From positions 567,963-631,962 of the forward strand of contig NZ_HG964405.1 in assembly GCF_000612805.1 (NCBI RefSeq): a stretch of 64,000 nt of DNA, given 5' to 3'. A program made the translations under genes and the position numbers. This document shows, piece after piece, positions 17,088 to 25,628 of this stretch. How positions within the stretch are numbered: the first letter of the stretch is position 1; each line of letters starts with the position of its first letter. The notes beneath the pieces were generated by a model. That model saw nothing but the letters and a program-made list of their open reading frames with translations. It was not told the DNA's origin and ran no database searches. The DNA is from Bacillus ndiopicus. Its GTDB lineage: Bacteria > Bacillota > Bacilli > Bacillales_A > Planococcaceae.

Positions 17088-18110
17088 CTATTTTTTTACA
17101 GCATGAATATAATGTACTGTCTCGAATGCAGACAAATAATCCGTCCTATTCTTAAATAAGAGTTCGTTCATCATTTCAGGTGATAGATGCTCTTTAATTT
17201 GTAATCCTGACTTTTCTAATATACTTGTAATTTCATCATATGTAAATCCTGATTTCATCGGTTCTCCGCTTGCTTCAGCAAATTTCACCAAGTTTTCCAC
17301 CCGATTAGACATTCCTTTTTCTTCAAAAAGTTTTTCAGTTGCATAATCAAACACAATAGAACTGCCTGATGGAACATTTGCGAAAAAATGTTGTATCAAG
17401 GAAGCGTTTTCTTCTTTTGATAAATAATATGTGACACCCAACAGGCTAAAGAACGTTTTCTCGTTTTCAAATCCTTCCTTTACTAAGCTCTGATAAGAAA
17501 ACTCAGTAGTAAAGTCCATTGGTACAAAATAAAGATTATCAGGGATGTCGAATTTAGCAGCTGCTAGCTTTTTTTTCTTTAACACTTGTGTATCCGGATG
17601 ATCAATTTCAAAGATTTTTAAACTGCTTTGTAATTCTGGAAACCGGAGTGCGAAAGTATCTAGGCCAGCACCTAATATGACATACTGCTTTAGGCCAGAC
17701 TTCACTTCATTAAGTAATACTTTTTCACAATAGGCAGTGCGTGCTAGAGGTATTGAAGATACCTGAACTTGTGTAATCCATTTTAAAATTTTATCTGGCT
17801 CATCTTTAAACTTTTCTCCGATATCTTTATTAAAAAATTGTATACCGTCAATCAAATTTTTACTCATAGCTGAAAATTCCTCTTGGGAAATCAACTTATT
17901 TACAATAAAATCATCTACCACTTTTGGTGAATCATACTTACTATGATACGCCCTACCAAAAGCTGATACTAAGGAAGTTAAACTTGCCCCATTTTGTTCT
18001 GAATCTGTTTCCACAGAGGCGTCTATTTCTTTTGGGATGTCACTTTTACTATTGTACGTTCGGTCAAATGCTGAACCTAAAGCTGTTACGTTTGACTCAG
18101 TTGGCTTCAA
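17088..18110 (-). CDS. Class I SAM-dependent methyltransferase (leucine carboxyl MTase-like)
   Basis: A 340-residue enzyme of the TIGR00027-type family. The SAM-binding motif is YVILGAGLDTFALRFPEL (about 143), followed by the acidic FEIDHPDTQVLKKKK and by YFVPMDFTTE. The N-terminus is unusual: the segment VTALGSAFDRTYNSKSDIPK is repeated in diverged form as LTSLVSAFGRAYHSKYDSPK about 37 residues later, making the protein longer than the usual 280-300. The start is TTG with a GGAGG site eight bases upstream. The substrate is unknown; the family acts on small molecules or polyketide-type acids. Flanking direct repeats suggest acquisition. Confidence 0.82.
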   Translation of the reverse strand: MKPTESNVTALGSAFDRTYNSKSDIPKEIDASVETDSEQNGASLTSLVSAFGRAYHSKYDSPKVVDDFIVNKLISQEEFSAMSKNLIDGIQFFNKDIGEKFKDEPDKILKWITQVQVSSIPLARTAYCEKVLLNEVKSGLKQYVILGAGLDTFALRFPELQSSLKIFEIDHPDTQVLKKKKLAAAKFDIPDNLYFVPMDFTTEFSYQSLVKEGFENEKTFFSLLGVTYYLSKEENASLIQHFFANVPSGSSIVFDYATEKLFEEKGMSNRVENLVKFAEASGEPMKSGFTYDEITSILEKSGLQIKEHLSPEMMNELLFKNRTDYLSAFETVHYIHAVKK

Positions 18111-18341
18111 TACGTTTTCCTCCCCAAATAACTACAAAATTCTCCATAATCAAGAGTAAGTCCTATTCTACACAATATAATTGCATTGTCAATAATAGCC
18201 GTCCGCACTGGAAATTGGAAGTGTTTTGATAGATGTAAAAGTATGGACAGTCAGCATCAGCTTCTATCAGTTGTACTATAGGATCTTCCTTAAGCTACCA
18301 TATACTCAAAGCGGGTGGTAGTTTAAAGTTTTTTGACATTT

Positions 18342-18391
18342 ATTTCAATCTGATTATGGCTCCAAATAGGTTTGCGTACATTATCTAGGCG
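18342..18391 (+). repeat. Direct repeat flanking the methyltransferase, right copy
   Basis: Carries GATTATGGCTCC and AAATAGGTTTGCGTACA as in 17011-17057. It directly precedes the lipoprotein pseudogene. Confidence 0.7.
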
Positions 18392-18761
18392 TTTTGTTTT
18401 TGTCAGCTTGCCAATTAAATGAAGGATTAAGAGCACCTGACGGGGACGTTAGCATAGATGGTGAAAAAAAACAAAATGATAGGTGCATGGCAGGAGTGGG
18501 AAGAAGATAATGTGATTATGTGAGCCCCACAAATGGACAAATCGATATTTGACTATGCTAGTGATTTTGAAACATTAACGGTCTCAGGTGGTAGCGAGGT
18601 AATCCTAGATATTGAAAAAGCGTCTGATATAATAGAGGTCAAACAATATAATCTCGATGGTGAAGTGGAAACTGTCAATCTAAAAGATTATTATGTATAT
18701 GAAGTTGTAGCAAAATGGCAGTAAGGTAACATTTGTATTTGATGTAGAGCTATCTAAATGA
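18391..18761 (+). pseudogene. Degenerate copy of the lipoprotein gene at 19923
   Basis: Matches the intact lipoprotein gene over most of its length: the lipobox region (CAGCTTGCCAATTAAA), the block encoding KSIFDYASDFETLTVSGGSE, and the end ELSK-stop. It has lost its start, has a stop right after the lipobox and has frame-breaking changes in the middle. A 63-codon open piece at 18533-18724 survives but has no ribosome site. Confidence 0.82.
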
Positions 18762-18780
18762 TATGACAAATAAGTTATAC

Positions 18781-19118
18781 TGATGAATTCGCACCATATA
18801 GACATTGAATCGCGTGAACAGCTTGAAGCAACATTGAAGCAATTTGCTGGAACTATTCTCGCTGTTTAACACAATCTTTACTTTTTACAGCAGATTACAG
18901 AAGAACAGTTAGTGATTCGAGAGGGTATATTAACGAAAAATATGAGAATGCAAGAAATAAAACAGGATAACAGTATGGCATTACTAGCGCTCGAAACGGA
19001 GCGGCAAGTAGTATTAGGAAAATTAAGCCTCGTTAAAATGAGCTCTGACCAATATATGGAGCTCAACAAACGCTTCAACGAGTTGACGAAGGAAATAAAT
19101 GCGTTGAAAAAGAACTAA
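18781..19118 (+). pseudogene. Truncated duplicate of the ABC-F 3' end
   Basis: Corresponds to 16564-16902 of the ABC-F gene at high identity, from the region after the second Walker B motif to the stop codon. CTGTTTCACATGATC has become CTGTTTAACACAATC, introducing a stop. The remaining 68-codon open segment (18912-19118) encodes only the C-terminal helical tail. It is followed by a copy of the same terminator. Confidence 0.88.
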
Positions 19119-19131
19119 ATAGCCAAAATGA

Positions 19132-19170
19132 AAACGAGAGTAGAAAAGAATCTCTTTTCTACCCTCGTTT
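19132..19170. terminator. Duplicated copy of the ABC-F terminator
   Basis: AAACGAGAGTAGAAAAG and its complement form a hairpin closely related to 16916-16952. It now serves the minus-strand secreted-protein gene ending at 19188. Confidence 0.75.
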
Positions 19171-19187
19171 GTTTAAAATAGATTTTA

Positions 19188-19715
19188 TTAATCCCAAAAC
19201 CCAGCAGTAACCTTAGTAAATGCAGGGGCTAATTTATTAACGAAGAATTCTGCTTTGTTATTATCTCCATCAACCCAACCAGAAATATTACGGAAGACTA
19301 CCTCATAATATAGTTCTCCACTAACTTTGAAAGGTTCTACCGTTGTATCCCACAAGTCGTCTCTTTCTTTTAGCTGATAAAGATACATTTCTTTTGTCGG
19401 ATGAATCAAATTCACCATATAGTCTCCCCCTGCTGAAGGAAATACTCTAGATTCTCCAGAGAATACATCATCGCCTAAGTAATCCCATACGCCAGCTCCC
19501 AAAATAGAGATTCTATTAGAGAAGATTTGAGGATTATAATCTAACGCTCTAACTGTAATATTGCCAATCTCTATTTCTTTTTGTGTTCCATCAAATATAA
19601 ATTCTGATGCTTTAATTTCTATTTCTTCTGATAAATCTTGTTCTGAGGCATTTACTTGAGTGCTAAAAAGCAAGCCAAATGATAAGAATGTACCTAAAAA
19701 TAAAGATTTTTTCAT
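19188..19715 (-). CDS. Hypothetical secreted protein
   Basis: A 175-residue protein with a clear signal peptide (MKKSLFLGTFLSFGLLFSTQ, cleavage probably after VNA). The mature part is acidic and aromatic-rich, contains RALDYNPQIFSNRISILG and ends in TKVTAGFWD. It resembles no family I recognise. The second of two close ATG codons is taken as the start because it is nine bases from the AGGGAG site. A vestige of a second copy lies at 16974-17000, so it belonged to the duplicated segment. Function unknown. Confidence 0.7.
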   Translation of the reverse strand: MKKSLFLGTFLSFGLLFSTQVNASEQDLSEEIEIKASEFIFDGTQKEIEIGNITVRALDYNPQIFSNRISILGAGVWDYLGDDVFSGESRVFPSAGGDYMVNLIHPTKEMYLYQLKERDDLWDTTVEPFKVSGELYYEVVFRNISGWVDGDNNKAEFFVNKLAPAFTKVTAGFWD

Positions 19716-19922
19716 GAACTTCATCTCCCTAAAATTAATATTGAAACTCCACTTTATAGTTAATATTTTGAAACTAGATATAATTATAACATAATAACTA
19801 ATATATAAATATTAAAATATGGTATATTTTATCAGTTTTCGATATATTTGATGAAATTAATCTTATTATTTGTTATATTCATTTTAACACTATAATTACA
19901 AAAAATAGAAGAGGGTGGGAGT

Positions 19923-20360
19923 TTGAAAAAATTTCTAGTATTTTTGTTAGTCATTTTATTTTTAGCGGCTTGTCAACTTAAACAAGAAAAGGGTGCACCT
20001 AAAGGAGAGATTAGTGTTAATAATAAAGATTATCAAATGGTGTATGCAGGATATGAGTGGATTGATGGCAATTTGGAAATACGAGCACCGAGGATGGGGA
20101 AATCAATATTTGACTATACTAGTGATTTTGATACATTAACAGTCTCAGGTGGGAGTGAGGTAATCATAGATATTGAAAAAGCGCCTGATACGATAGAGGT
20201 CCAACAATACAATCTTGATGGTGAAATGGAAACTGTCAATCTAGTTGATAATAAAATTTTATTACCAGCTATAGAAGATTATTATGTATATGAAGTTGTT
20301 GCCAAATGGGAGAATGGTAGTGAAGTAACATTTATATTTGATATCGAGCTATCTGATTGA
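19923..20360 (+). CDS. Hypothetical lipoprotein
   Basis: A 145-residue lipoprotein with signal peptide and lipobox FLAACQ (cysteine at about 17). The start is TTG, after a GAGGGTGGGAG site. The mature part contains KSIFDYTSDFDTLTVSGGSE and ends in a short beta-rich EVTFIFDIELSD. No known family recognised. A decayed paralogue lies at 18391-18761. The gene is not obviously in an operon. Confidence 0.72.
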   Translation: MKKFLVFLLVILFLAACQLKQEKGAPKGEISVNNKDYQMVYAGYEWIDGNLEIRAPRMGKSIFDYTSDFDTLTVSGGSEVIIDIEKAPDTIEVQQYNLDGEMETVNLVDNKILLPAIEDYYVYEVVAKWENGSEVTFIFDIELSD

Positions 20361-20460
20361 AGGAAGTTATTCGAAAAAATTCAAAAATACATAGAGTTTT
20401 TAGAAGAGGAAGGTGTCATCTTACTTTCCTGAAACTTTCATAATTTTTTTACATTTTTCC

Positions 20461-20485
20461 GAAACTTTAGTGGAAGTTATTCGTA
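20461..20485 (+). promoter_or_regulatory. Sigma-W-type promoter for yuaF-floT
   Basis: GAAAC at 20461-20465 and CGTA at 20482-20485 are separated by 16 bases, and the -35 is followed by TTT, matching the B. subtilis sigma-W consensus (TGAAAC, CGTA). In B. subtilis yuaF-yuaG is a known sigma-W operon, which supports the reading. A second GAAACTTT lies 30 bases upstream. Confidence 0.72.
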
Positions 20486-20520
20486 AATAAGGTAATACAT
20501 AAGAAAGGGGGATGAAAGAG

Positions 20521-21051
20521 TTGTTTGGATTTTCACTCACCGCCATTTATTTGACAGTGCTGATTGTCGTAGGGAGTTGCACATTGCTCTACATGTTATT
20601 CGCTGATTTAGCGGACGGCGTAACAGAAGGTATACCTTTTTTCGATCCAGCCGTTATATTATCCTTTATTTCTATAACAGCAGCAGGAGGTTATTTACTT
20701 GAGCGCTTTACATCTATAGCAAGCATTGTTGTTTTCATAGTAGCATTAATTATCGCAGCTATTTTAACAGCGCTACTGTATTTCTTCCTTCTCGTGCCAC
20801 TGCGTTCAGCAGAAGTGTCGCTCGTTTATACGGATGCCTCATTGGAAGGGCAAACAGCGAAAGTCATCGTTCCAATACCACTAGATGGCTTTGGTGAAAT
20901 TGTCATCGAATCTGTTAATGGTATTATATCGAAGCGTGCGGCAAGCTACCAAAGTGAAGAAATTCCTTATGACGCAAAAGTATTAATTATTGAAGTAAAA
21001 GAAGGGACAGCTTTTGTTACATCTTATAACAAAGGCTTCACAAACACATAG
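20521..21051 (+). CDS. yuaF: NfeD-like membrane protein YuaF
   Basis: A 176-residue membrane protein with three to four N-terminal helices (to about residue 105) and a C-terminal OB-fold domain containing SLEGQTAKVIVPIPLDGFGE. NfeD-type proteins partner with flotillins in membrane microdomains, and the flotillin gene follows 15 bases downstream. I prefer the TTG at 20521, nine bases after the AAAGGGGG site, to the ATG at 20512, which touches that site. Expression is expected from the sigma-W-type promoter. Confidence 0.85.
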   Translation: MFGFSLTAIYLTVLIVVGSCTLLYMLFADLADGVTEGIPFFDPAVILSFISITAAGGYLLERFTSIASIVVFIVALIIAAILTALLYFFLLVPLRSAEVSLVYTDASLEGQTAKVIVPIPLDGFGEIVIESVNGIISKRAASYQSEEIPYDAKVLIIEVKEGTAFVTSYNKGFTNT

Positions 21052-21066
21052 TTTGGAGGAGAGAAA

Positions 21067-22638
21067 ATGACATTTGAAACTGAGATGATTGGAACTTTAA
21101 TTATTATTGGTGTTGTTGTGTTTATCATAATAGCATTTTTAGGGCTTTATATTAAGAAATATCGCACAGCTGGTCCAGATGAAGCATTAATAGTAACAGG
21201 AAGCTACTTAGGCTCAAAAAATGTACACAAAGATGAGACAGGAAATCGCATTAAAATTATTCGTGGTGGAGGTACATTTGTATTTCCAGTGTTTCAACAA
21301 GCACAGCCATTAAGCTTACTTTCTAGTAAACTAGAGGTAACAACACCAGAAGTGTACACAGAGCAAGGGGTACCAGTAATGGCAGATGGTACAGCAATTA
21401 TTAAAATTGGTGGTTCCATTTCGGAAATTGCAACAGCAGCAGAGCAATTTTTAGGCAAGGATAAACATGAGCGTGAAATGGAAGCACGTGAAGTGTTAGA
21501 AGGACATTTACGTTCAATTTTAGGTTCAATGACAGTTGAAGAAATTTATAAAAACCGTGATAAATTCTCACAAGAAGTGCAGCGTGTAGCATCACAGGAT
21601 TTAGCGAAAATGGGTCTTATTATCGTTTCCTTTACAATTAAAGATGTACGTGATAAAAATGGCTATCTTGAATCATTAGGTAAGCCGCGTATTGCGCAAG
21701 TAAAACGTGATGCGGATATTGCGACAGCAGAAGCAGACAAAGAAACGCGTATTAAGCGCGCAGAGGCAGACCAAGAGGCGCAAAAGGCTGAGCTTGCACG
21801 TGCTACAGAAATTGCGGAAGCTGAAAAGGATAACCAATTAAAGGTAGCGGAATATCGCCGTGAGCAAGAAATGGCTAAAGCTCGAGCTGACCAAGCATAC
21901 GAATTGGAATCTGCGAAAGCAAAACAAGAAGTAACTGAACAAGAAATGCAAGTACAAATTATTGAGCGTCAAAAGCAAATTGAGCTGGAAGAGCGTGAGA
22001 TTTTACGTCGTGAGCGTCAATATGATTCTGAAGTGAAGAAAAAGGCGGATGCTGAGCGCTATGCAATTGAGCAGCAAGCGGCTGCAGATAAAATGAAGCA
22101 GCTTGCACAGGCAGATGCTGAAAAATACCGTATTGAAGCACAGGCGCAAGCACAAGCGGAGCGCATTCGTCTTGACGGTTTAGCGAAGGCAGATGCGGAA
22201 CGAGCACAAGGTACAGCAGAAGCGGAAATTATTCGTCTACGCGGTTTAGCAGAGGCAGAAGCGAAGCAAAAAATTGCAGAAGCATTCGAGCAATATGGTC
22301 AAGCGGCTGTCTTAGATATGGTTGTACGCATGTTACCTGAATATGCGAAACAAGTTGCAAGTCCATTGGCAAATATCGACAAAATTACAGTTGTTGATAC
22401 AGGAGGTGGAGAAGGTGGCGGTGCCAACAAAGTTACTTCCTATGCAACGAATTTAATGGGCTCTTTACAGGAAACATTAAAAGCTTCATCAGGTATTGAT
22501 GTGAAAGAGTTAATCGAAACATATGTTGGTAAAAATGCAGTGAAACAATATGTACAGCAAATGCCTGTAACAGTACCAACACCAACACCTGTACACCAAA
22601 AAGAAGAGAAGTTTGAAATGGCAGCAACAGAAGACTAA
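21067..22638 (+). CDS. floT: Flotillin-like protein FloT (YuaG)
   Basis: A 523-residue flotillin. It has one N-terminal membrane segment (about residues 8-28), an SPFH/PHB domain (about 60-200, with EQGVPVMADGTAIIKIGGSI) and a long coiled-coil region rich in A, E and K from about 215 to 420. The EA-rich repeats (for example RAEADQEAQKAELARATE) drive oligomerisation. It organises functional membrane microdomains and protects against membrane-active compounds. It is co-transcribed with yuaF. A GGAGGAG site precedes the ATG. Confidence 0.94.
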   Translation: MTFETEMIGTLIIIGVVVFIIIAFLGLYIKKYRTAGPDEALIVTGSYLGSKNVHKDETGNRIKIIRGGGTFVFPVFQQAQPLSLLSSKLEVTTPEVYTEQGVPVMADGTAIIKIGGSISEIATAAEQFLGKDKHEREMEAREVLEGHLRSILGSMTVEEIYKNRDKFSQEVQRVASQDLAKMGLIIVSFTIKDVRDKNGYLESLGKPRIAQVKRDADIATAEADKETRIKRAEADQEAQKAELARATEIAEAEKDNQLKVAEYRREQEMAKARADQAYELESAKAKQEVTEQEMQVQIIERQKQIELEEREILRRERQYDSEVKKKADAERYAIEQQAAADKMKQLAQADAEKYRIEAQAQAQAERIRLDGLAKADAERAQGTAEAEIIRLRGLAEAEAKQKIAEAFEQYGQAAVLDMVVRMLPEYAKQVASPLANIDKITVVDTGGGEGGGANKVTSYATNLMGSLQETLKASSGIDVKELIETYVGKNAVKQYVQQMPVTVPTPTPVHQKEEKFEMAATED

Positions 22639-22643
22639 AAAAT

Positions 22644-22688
22644 AGGCTGATGGGAAAGCAAGTTTACACTTGTGCTCCCCATCAGCCT
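22644..22688. terminator. Bidirectional terminator between floT and the DUF6612 lipoprotein
   Basis: AGGCTGATGGG pairs with CCCATCAGCCT, with a second inner stem around GCAAGT and ACTTGT. Confidence 0.8.
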
Positions 22689-22707
22689 TCTAATTTTAGT
22701 TATACAT

Positions 22708-23577
22708 TTATTCAAAGCTATGTGCGTTATCGATGACTTCCTGAGGTACTGTAATTGTAGAAACCGCATTAATATTTTCAAATACGATTGTTGTTTTTTG
22801 ATCTACAGTCATTTCATCGTCTTGAACTTTTGGTTTCATTAGCCAGTCTAATTGTATCTTTTTCACATCAAATGTACTTTTATCAATGACTACTTGGTAA
22901 AATGCATCTTCGAACTTTGTGCTTCGAAGCTCTGCTGAGTTTGGATTTGCATCAGATATGGTAAGGGCTAGTTGTTCTCTACTTAACTGTGCAAGTTTTT
23001 CACTGTCCCCCTTTAATGTTAAAATATATTTTTCACCATTTTCTTCATATGTAAAATCCTCAGCATATTTTTCAAGTATTTTTAACTGTTCAATTGTATT
23101 AATATTTAATCCGAAAGCATCCAACATTTCATTTAGCTCGGGTCCCTTTGGCATTTGTAACCATTCATCTTCGGAGCCTTCATATAAATATAAATTTTCA
23201 TCTGCTGTTAAATACATTTTAAGATTCAGAACCTCTTCTGATTCTCCACTTTCTAGCTCTGTAGCAATTGCCTCACTATCGACGAAAAATTGATAGGGCT
23301 CCATAATTTGGTCTGCCTGTAATTTAGACTTCATTTCTACATTAGTCCCATCTTCCATCGTAATCGCTTGTGTTGCAGAAACAATTGTAGTATAGCTTTG
23401 AAGGTTATCTTGTTTTTCAAGCGCTTTTGTGAATATTTCTGTTAGTGCTATCTCTGGTGTTTTTGATGCAAATTCTGTTCCTTTCTTAGATGTATTCTCC
23501 TGTTGCGTGGATGAAGTCCCACATCCAGCAGCTAATACTGTAATACCTGCTATTGCTAAAAATAATACCTTTTTCAT
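22708..23577 (-). CDS. DUF6612-type lipoprotein (paralogue 1)
   Basis: A 289-residue lipoprotein with lipobox VLAAGCG (cysteine at about 19). The mature domain, with QDNLQSYTTIVSATQAITME, then MYLTADENLYLYEG and a central KILEKYAEDFTYEENGEKYI, resembles the LppX/LolA-like fold of DUF6612 proteins, which bind hydrophobic ligands. The ligand is unknown. The gene at 23862 is a clear paralogue sharing the same block order. Each paralogue has its own terminator. Confidence 0.78.
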   Translation of the reverse strand: MKKVLFLAIAGITVLAAGCGTSSTQQENTSKKGTEFASKTPEIALTEIFTKALEKQDNLQSYTTIVSATQAITMEDGTNVEMKSKLQADQIMEPYQFFVDSEAIATELESGESEEVLNLKMYLTADENLYLYEGSEDEWLQMPKGPELNEMLDAFGLNINTIEQLKILEKYAEDFTYEENGEKYILTLKGDSEKLAQLSREQLALTISDANPNSAELRSTKFEDAFYQVVIDKSTFDVKKIQLDWLMKPKVQDDEMTVDQKTTIVFENINAVSTITVPQEVIDNAHSFE

Positions 23578-23752
23578 ATTTATTACAACTCCTTTATATA
23601 ATTTACTATTATAGCAATTTTAAATAGAACTATAATAGAGGAATTTGGATTTATTAAATTAGAAATGGATAAAATGTAAATTTTAACTATAGACAAACAA
23701 AATAAAGCCTATCGAAACTAAGAAATCCCTATGATGATTGCAAGGTATATAA

Positions 23753-23797
23753 AAAACGACGGAAGCCCTTTTTGAAAAAGAGTACTTCCATCGTTTT
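23753..23797 (-). terminator. Terminator of DUF6612 lipoprotein paralogue 2
   Basis: AAAACGA-GGAAG and its complement flank a 19-base loop; on the minus strand the stem runs into TTTTTT. A weaker second hairpin (AAAGGGGAG with CTCCCTTT) lies just before it at about 23800-23837. Confidence 0.72.
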
Positions 23798-23861
23798 AGA
23801 AAGGGGAGTCCCATCTATAGAAAAATGCCTCCCTTTGTGAACATATACCACAATAATTGAT

Positions 23862-24698
23862 TTAATTATTTATTTCTTGTGCATTGTCCAGTGCTTCTTG
23901 AGGAATTGTAATTGTTGTATTATTAAAGTCTTCATACTTCGTTGTCGATTTTTGATCGATTTTTGCTGTTATGCCTTCCATTTCCATTGAGATAACCATA
24001 TCTAGCTTCATTTCTTTCAAATCATATGTCTTTTTATCAATTGTTAATTGATAAGTAGTATCTTCAAAAGAGAGGTTTTCCAATTGTTCAACAGGCGCTT
24101 CAGGCATTGTCATCGCTAATTGCTCTTCAATTAATTGTTTAAATTTATCGCCACCTGCATTTAATGTTAAAATATATTCATTATTCGTTTGCTCGAATGT
24201 AAAGTCAGTTGCATATTTCTCTAATAGTTTTAGTTGCTCAGATGCATCTGCTTGTACACCCGCTTGATTTAGCATTTCTTCTAATGAAGCTTCTTGCTGT
24301 AGCTTTAGCCATGTTTCGGAAGTGCTGTCATATGCATATAAACCATCATTAGCAGTCATATACATTTTGAGAGGCATATCAAGCTTTTCACCGCTTGTTG
24401 GCTCTGTCATGGAAATTGTGCCATCAATAAAAAATTGCATAGGCTCTTTTACTGCACCCATTTTTAAATTAGCTGTCGTATCAGCTTTTGAGCCATCTCC
24501 AATATCCATTGCTTGTGTCATTGTAATCGTTGCGTTAAAGCTTTGAATTTCATTTTGTCTCTCAACGCTCTTCGTAAATACCTCTTCTAGTGATAAATCG
24601 CTTTTTTCAGTCGTATTTTCTTTTGGTGTTGCTGTAGTGTTGCAACCTGCAGCAATTACTGCTACACCTGTTAACGCTAATAACATTTTTTTCTTCAT
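23862..24698 (-). CDS. DUF6612-type lipoprotein (paralogue 2)
   Basis: A 278-residue lipoprotein, lipobox VIAAGCN. It aligns along its whole length with the protein encoded at 22708-23577: ERQNEIQSFNATITMTQAM, MYMTANDGLYAYD, LLEKYATDFTFEQTNNEYIL and TITIPQEALDNAQ all have counterparts. The pair therefore arose by tandem duplication. The role is unknown; the fold suggests binding of a lipid or other hydrophobic molecule at the membrane surface. Confidence 0.78.
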   Translation of the reverse strand: MKKKMLLALTGVAVIAAGCNTTATPKENTTEKSDLSLEEVFTKSVERQNEIQSFNATITMTQAMDIGDGSKADTTANLKMGAVKEPMQFFIDGTISMTEPTSGEKLDMPLKMYMTANDGLYAYDSTSETWLKLQQEASLEEMLNQAGVQADASEQLKLLEKYATDFTFEQTNNEYILTLNAGGDKFKQLIEEQLAMTMPEAPVEQLENLSFEDTTYQLTIDKKTYDLKEMKLDMVISMEMEGITAKIDQKSTTKYEDFNNTTITIPQEALDNAQEINN

Positions 24699-24795
24699 TT
24701 AAATTACAGCTCCTTTATTGTCAATTACTATTTATACTGTTTTGTATAAGTAAAAGTTTCAAGAAAGCTGCTTTTTGATAAAAAGGTCCTGCTGT

Positions 24796-25434
24796 TTATA
24801 AATAAAATAGCACACATCCTACCATACAGGCACAGCCTGCAATAACAAAAATATGCCAAATTGCATGATTATAAGGGAGTCGATGCCATGCGTAAAAAAT
24901 AGCACCAAACGTAAAGAAAAGCCCGCCTGCTAGTAGTAATAAGAAACCTTCTAGCTGTAAAAATGCGTAAACAGGCTTTATAACGAAAATAATGAGCCAG
25001 CCCATGGCGATATATAAGCCTAAAGAAAATGCCTCAAATCGGTGAATAAATAAACATTTAAAAACTACTCCAAATATAGCAATTCCCCAAATAATACATA
25101 ATAAAGTAATGCTTAAGAGACCATCTAAAGTAATTAATAAAAACGGTGTGTAAGTTCCGGCAATTAAAATATAAATAGCAGAATGGTCAAGAATCGCAAA
25201 AAAACGTTTAAAGCGCTTAGGCATACTATGTAGTAACGTAGAATTCAAAAATAATATGATGAGCGATGCCCCAAATATACTGTACGAAACAATGTCAACA
25301 GCACTGCCTTTTGCGACTGCCTGTAAAATAAGTCCGACACAGGCTGGGATGCTAATGAGTAAACCGATACCATGTGTGATGGCATTCCATAACTCTTCAT
25401 TTTTTGTTTTGTAGTCAAAAACGATGTTTTCCAT
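24796..25434 (-). CDS. Hemolysin III family membrane protein
   Basis: A 212-residue, seven-helix membrane protein of the Hly-III/PAQR family (B. subtilis YplQ type). Conserved features are NEELWNAITHGIG near the N-terminus, SIFGASLIILFLNSTLLHSM, DHSAIYILIAGTYTPF and the C-terminal HAIWHIFVIAG. The histidines in HSM, DHSA and HAIWH make the metal site of PAQR proteins. The ATG at 25434 follows an AAGGAG site at good distance. Despite the name, haemolytic activity is not established for most members. Confidence 0.9.
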   Translation of the reverse strand: MENIVFDYKTKNEELWNAITHGIGLLISIPACVGLILQAVAKGSAVDIVSYSIFGASLIILFLNSTLLHSMPKRFKRFFAILDHSAIYILIAGTYTPFLLITLDGLLSITLLCIIWGIAIFGVVFKCLFIHRFEAFSLGLYIAMGWLIIFVIKPVYAFLQLEGFLLLLAGGLFFTFGAIFYAWHRLPYNHAIWHIFVIAGCACMVGCVLFYL

Positions 25435-25628
25435 TGAAATCACTCCTTATAAAATACTATAGTAAAATAGAAGTTCGTAAGACAGGCATATTTGTCATTA
25501 GTTGTAACTACAATATGTCATATGGAAAAAAGACAACTATCAATGAATAGTGATTACATTTGTCACCTTTACAGTGGTAATTCAAGTTAATTATAATAGG
25601 TAAGAAGAACATAAAGGATGTGTCATTA

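Noticed and set aside
18533..18724. 63-residue protein resembling the 19923 lipoprotein
   Set aside because: It lies inside the degraded copy, lacks signal peptide and ribosome site.
18912..19118. 68-residue ABC-F-like protein
   Set aside because: Only the surviving open part of a truncated duplicate; ATPase domains are absent.
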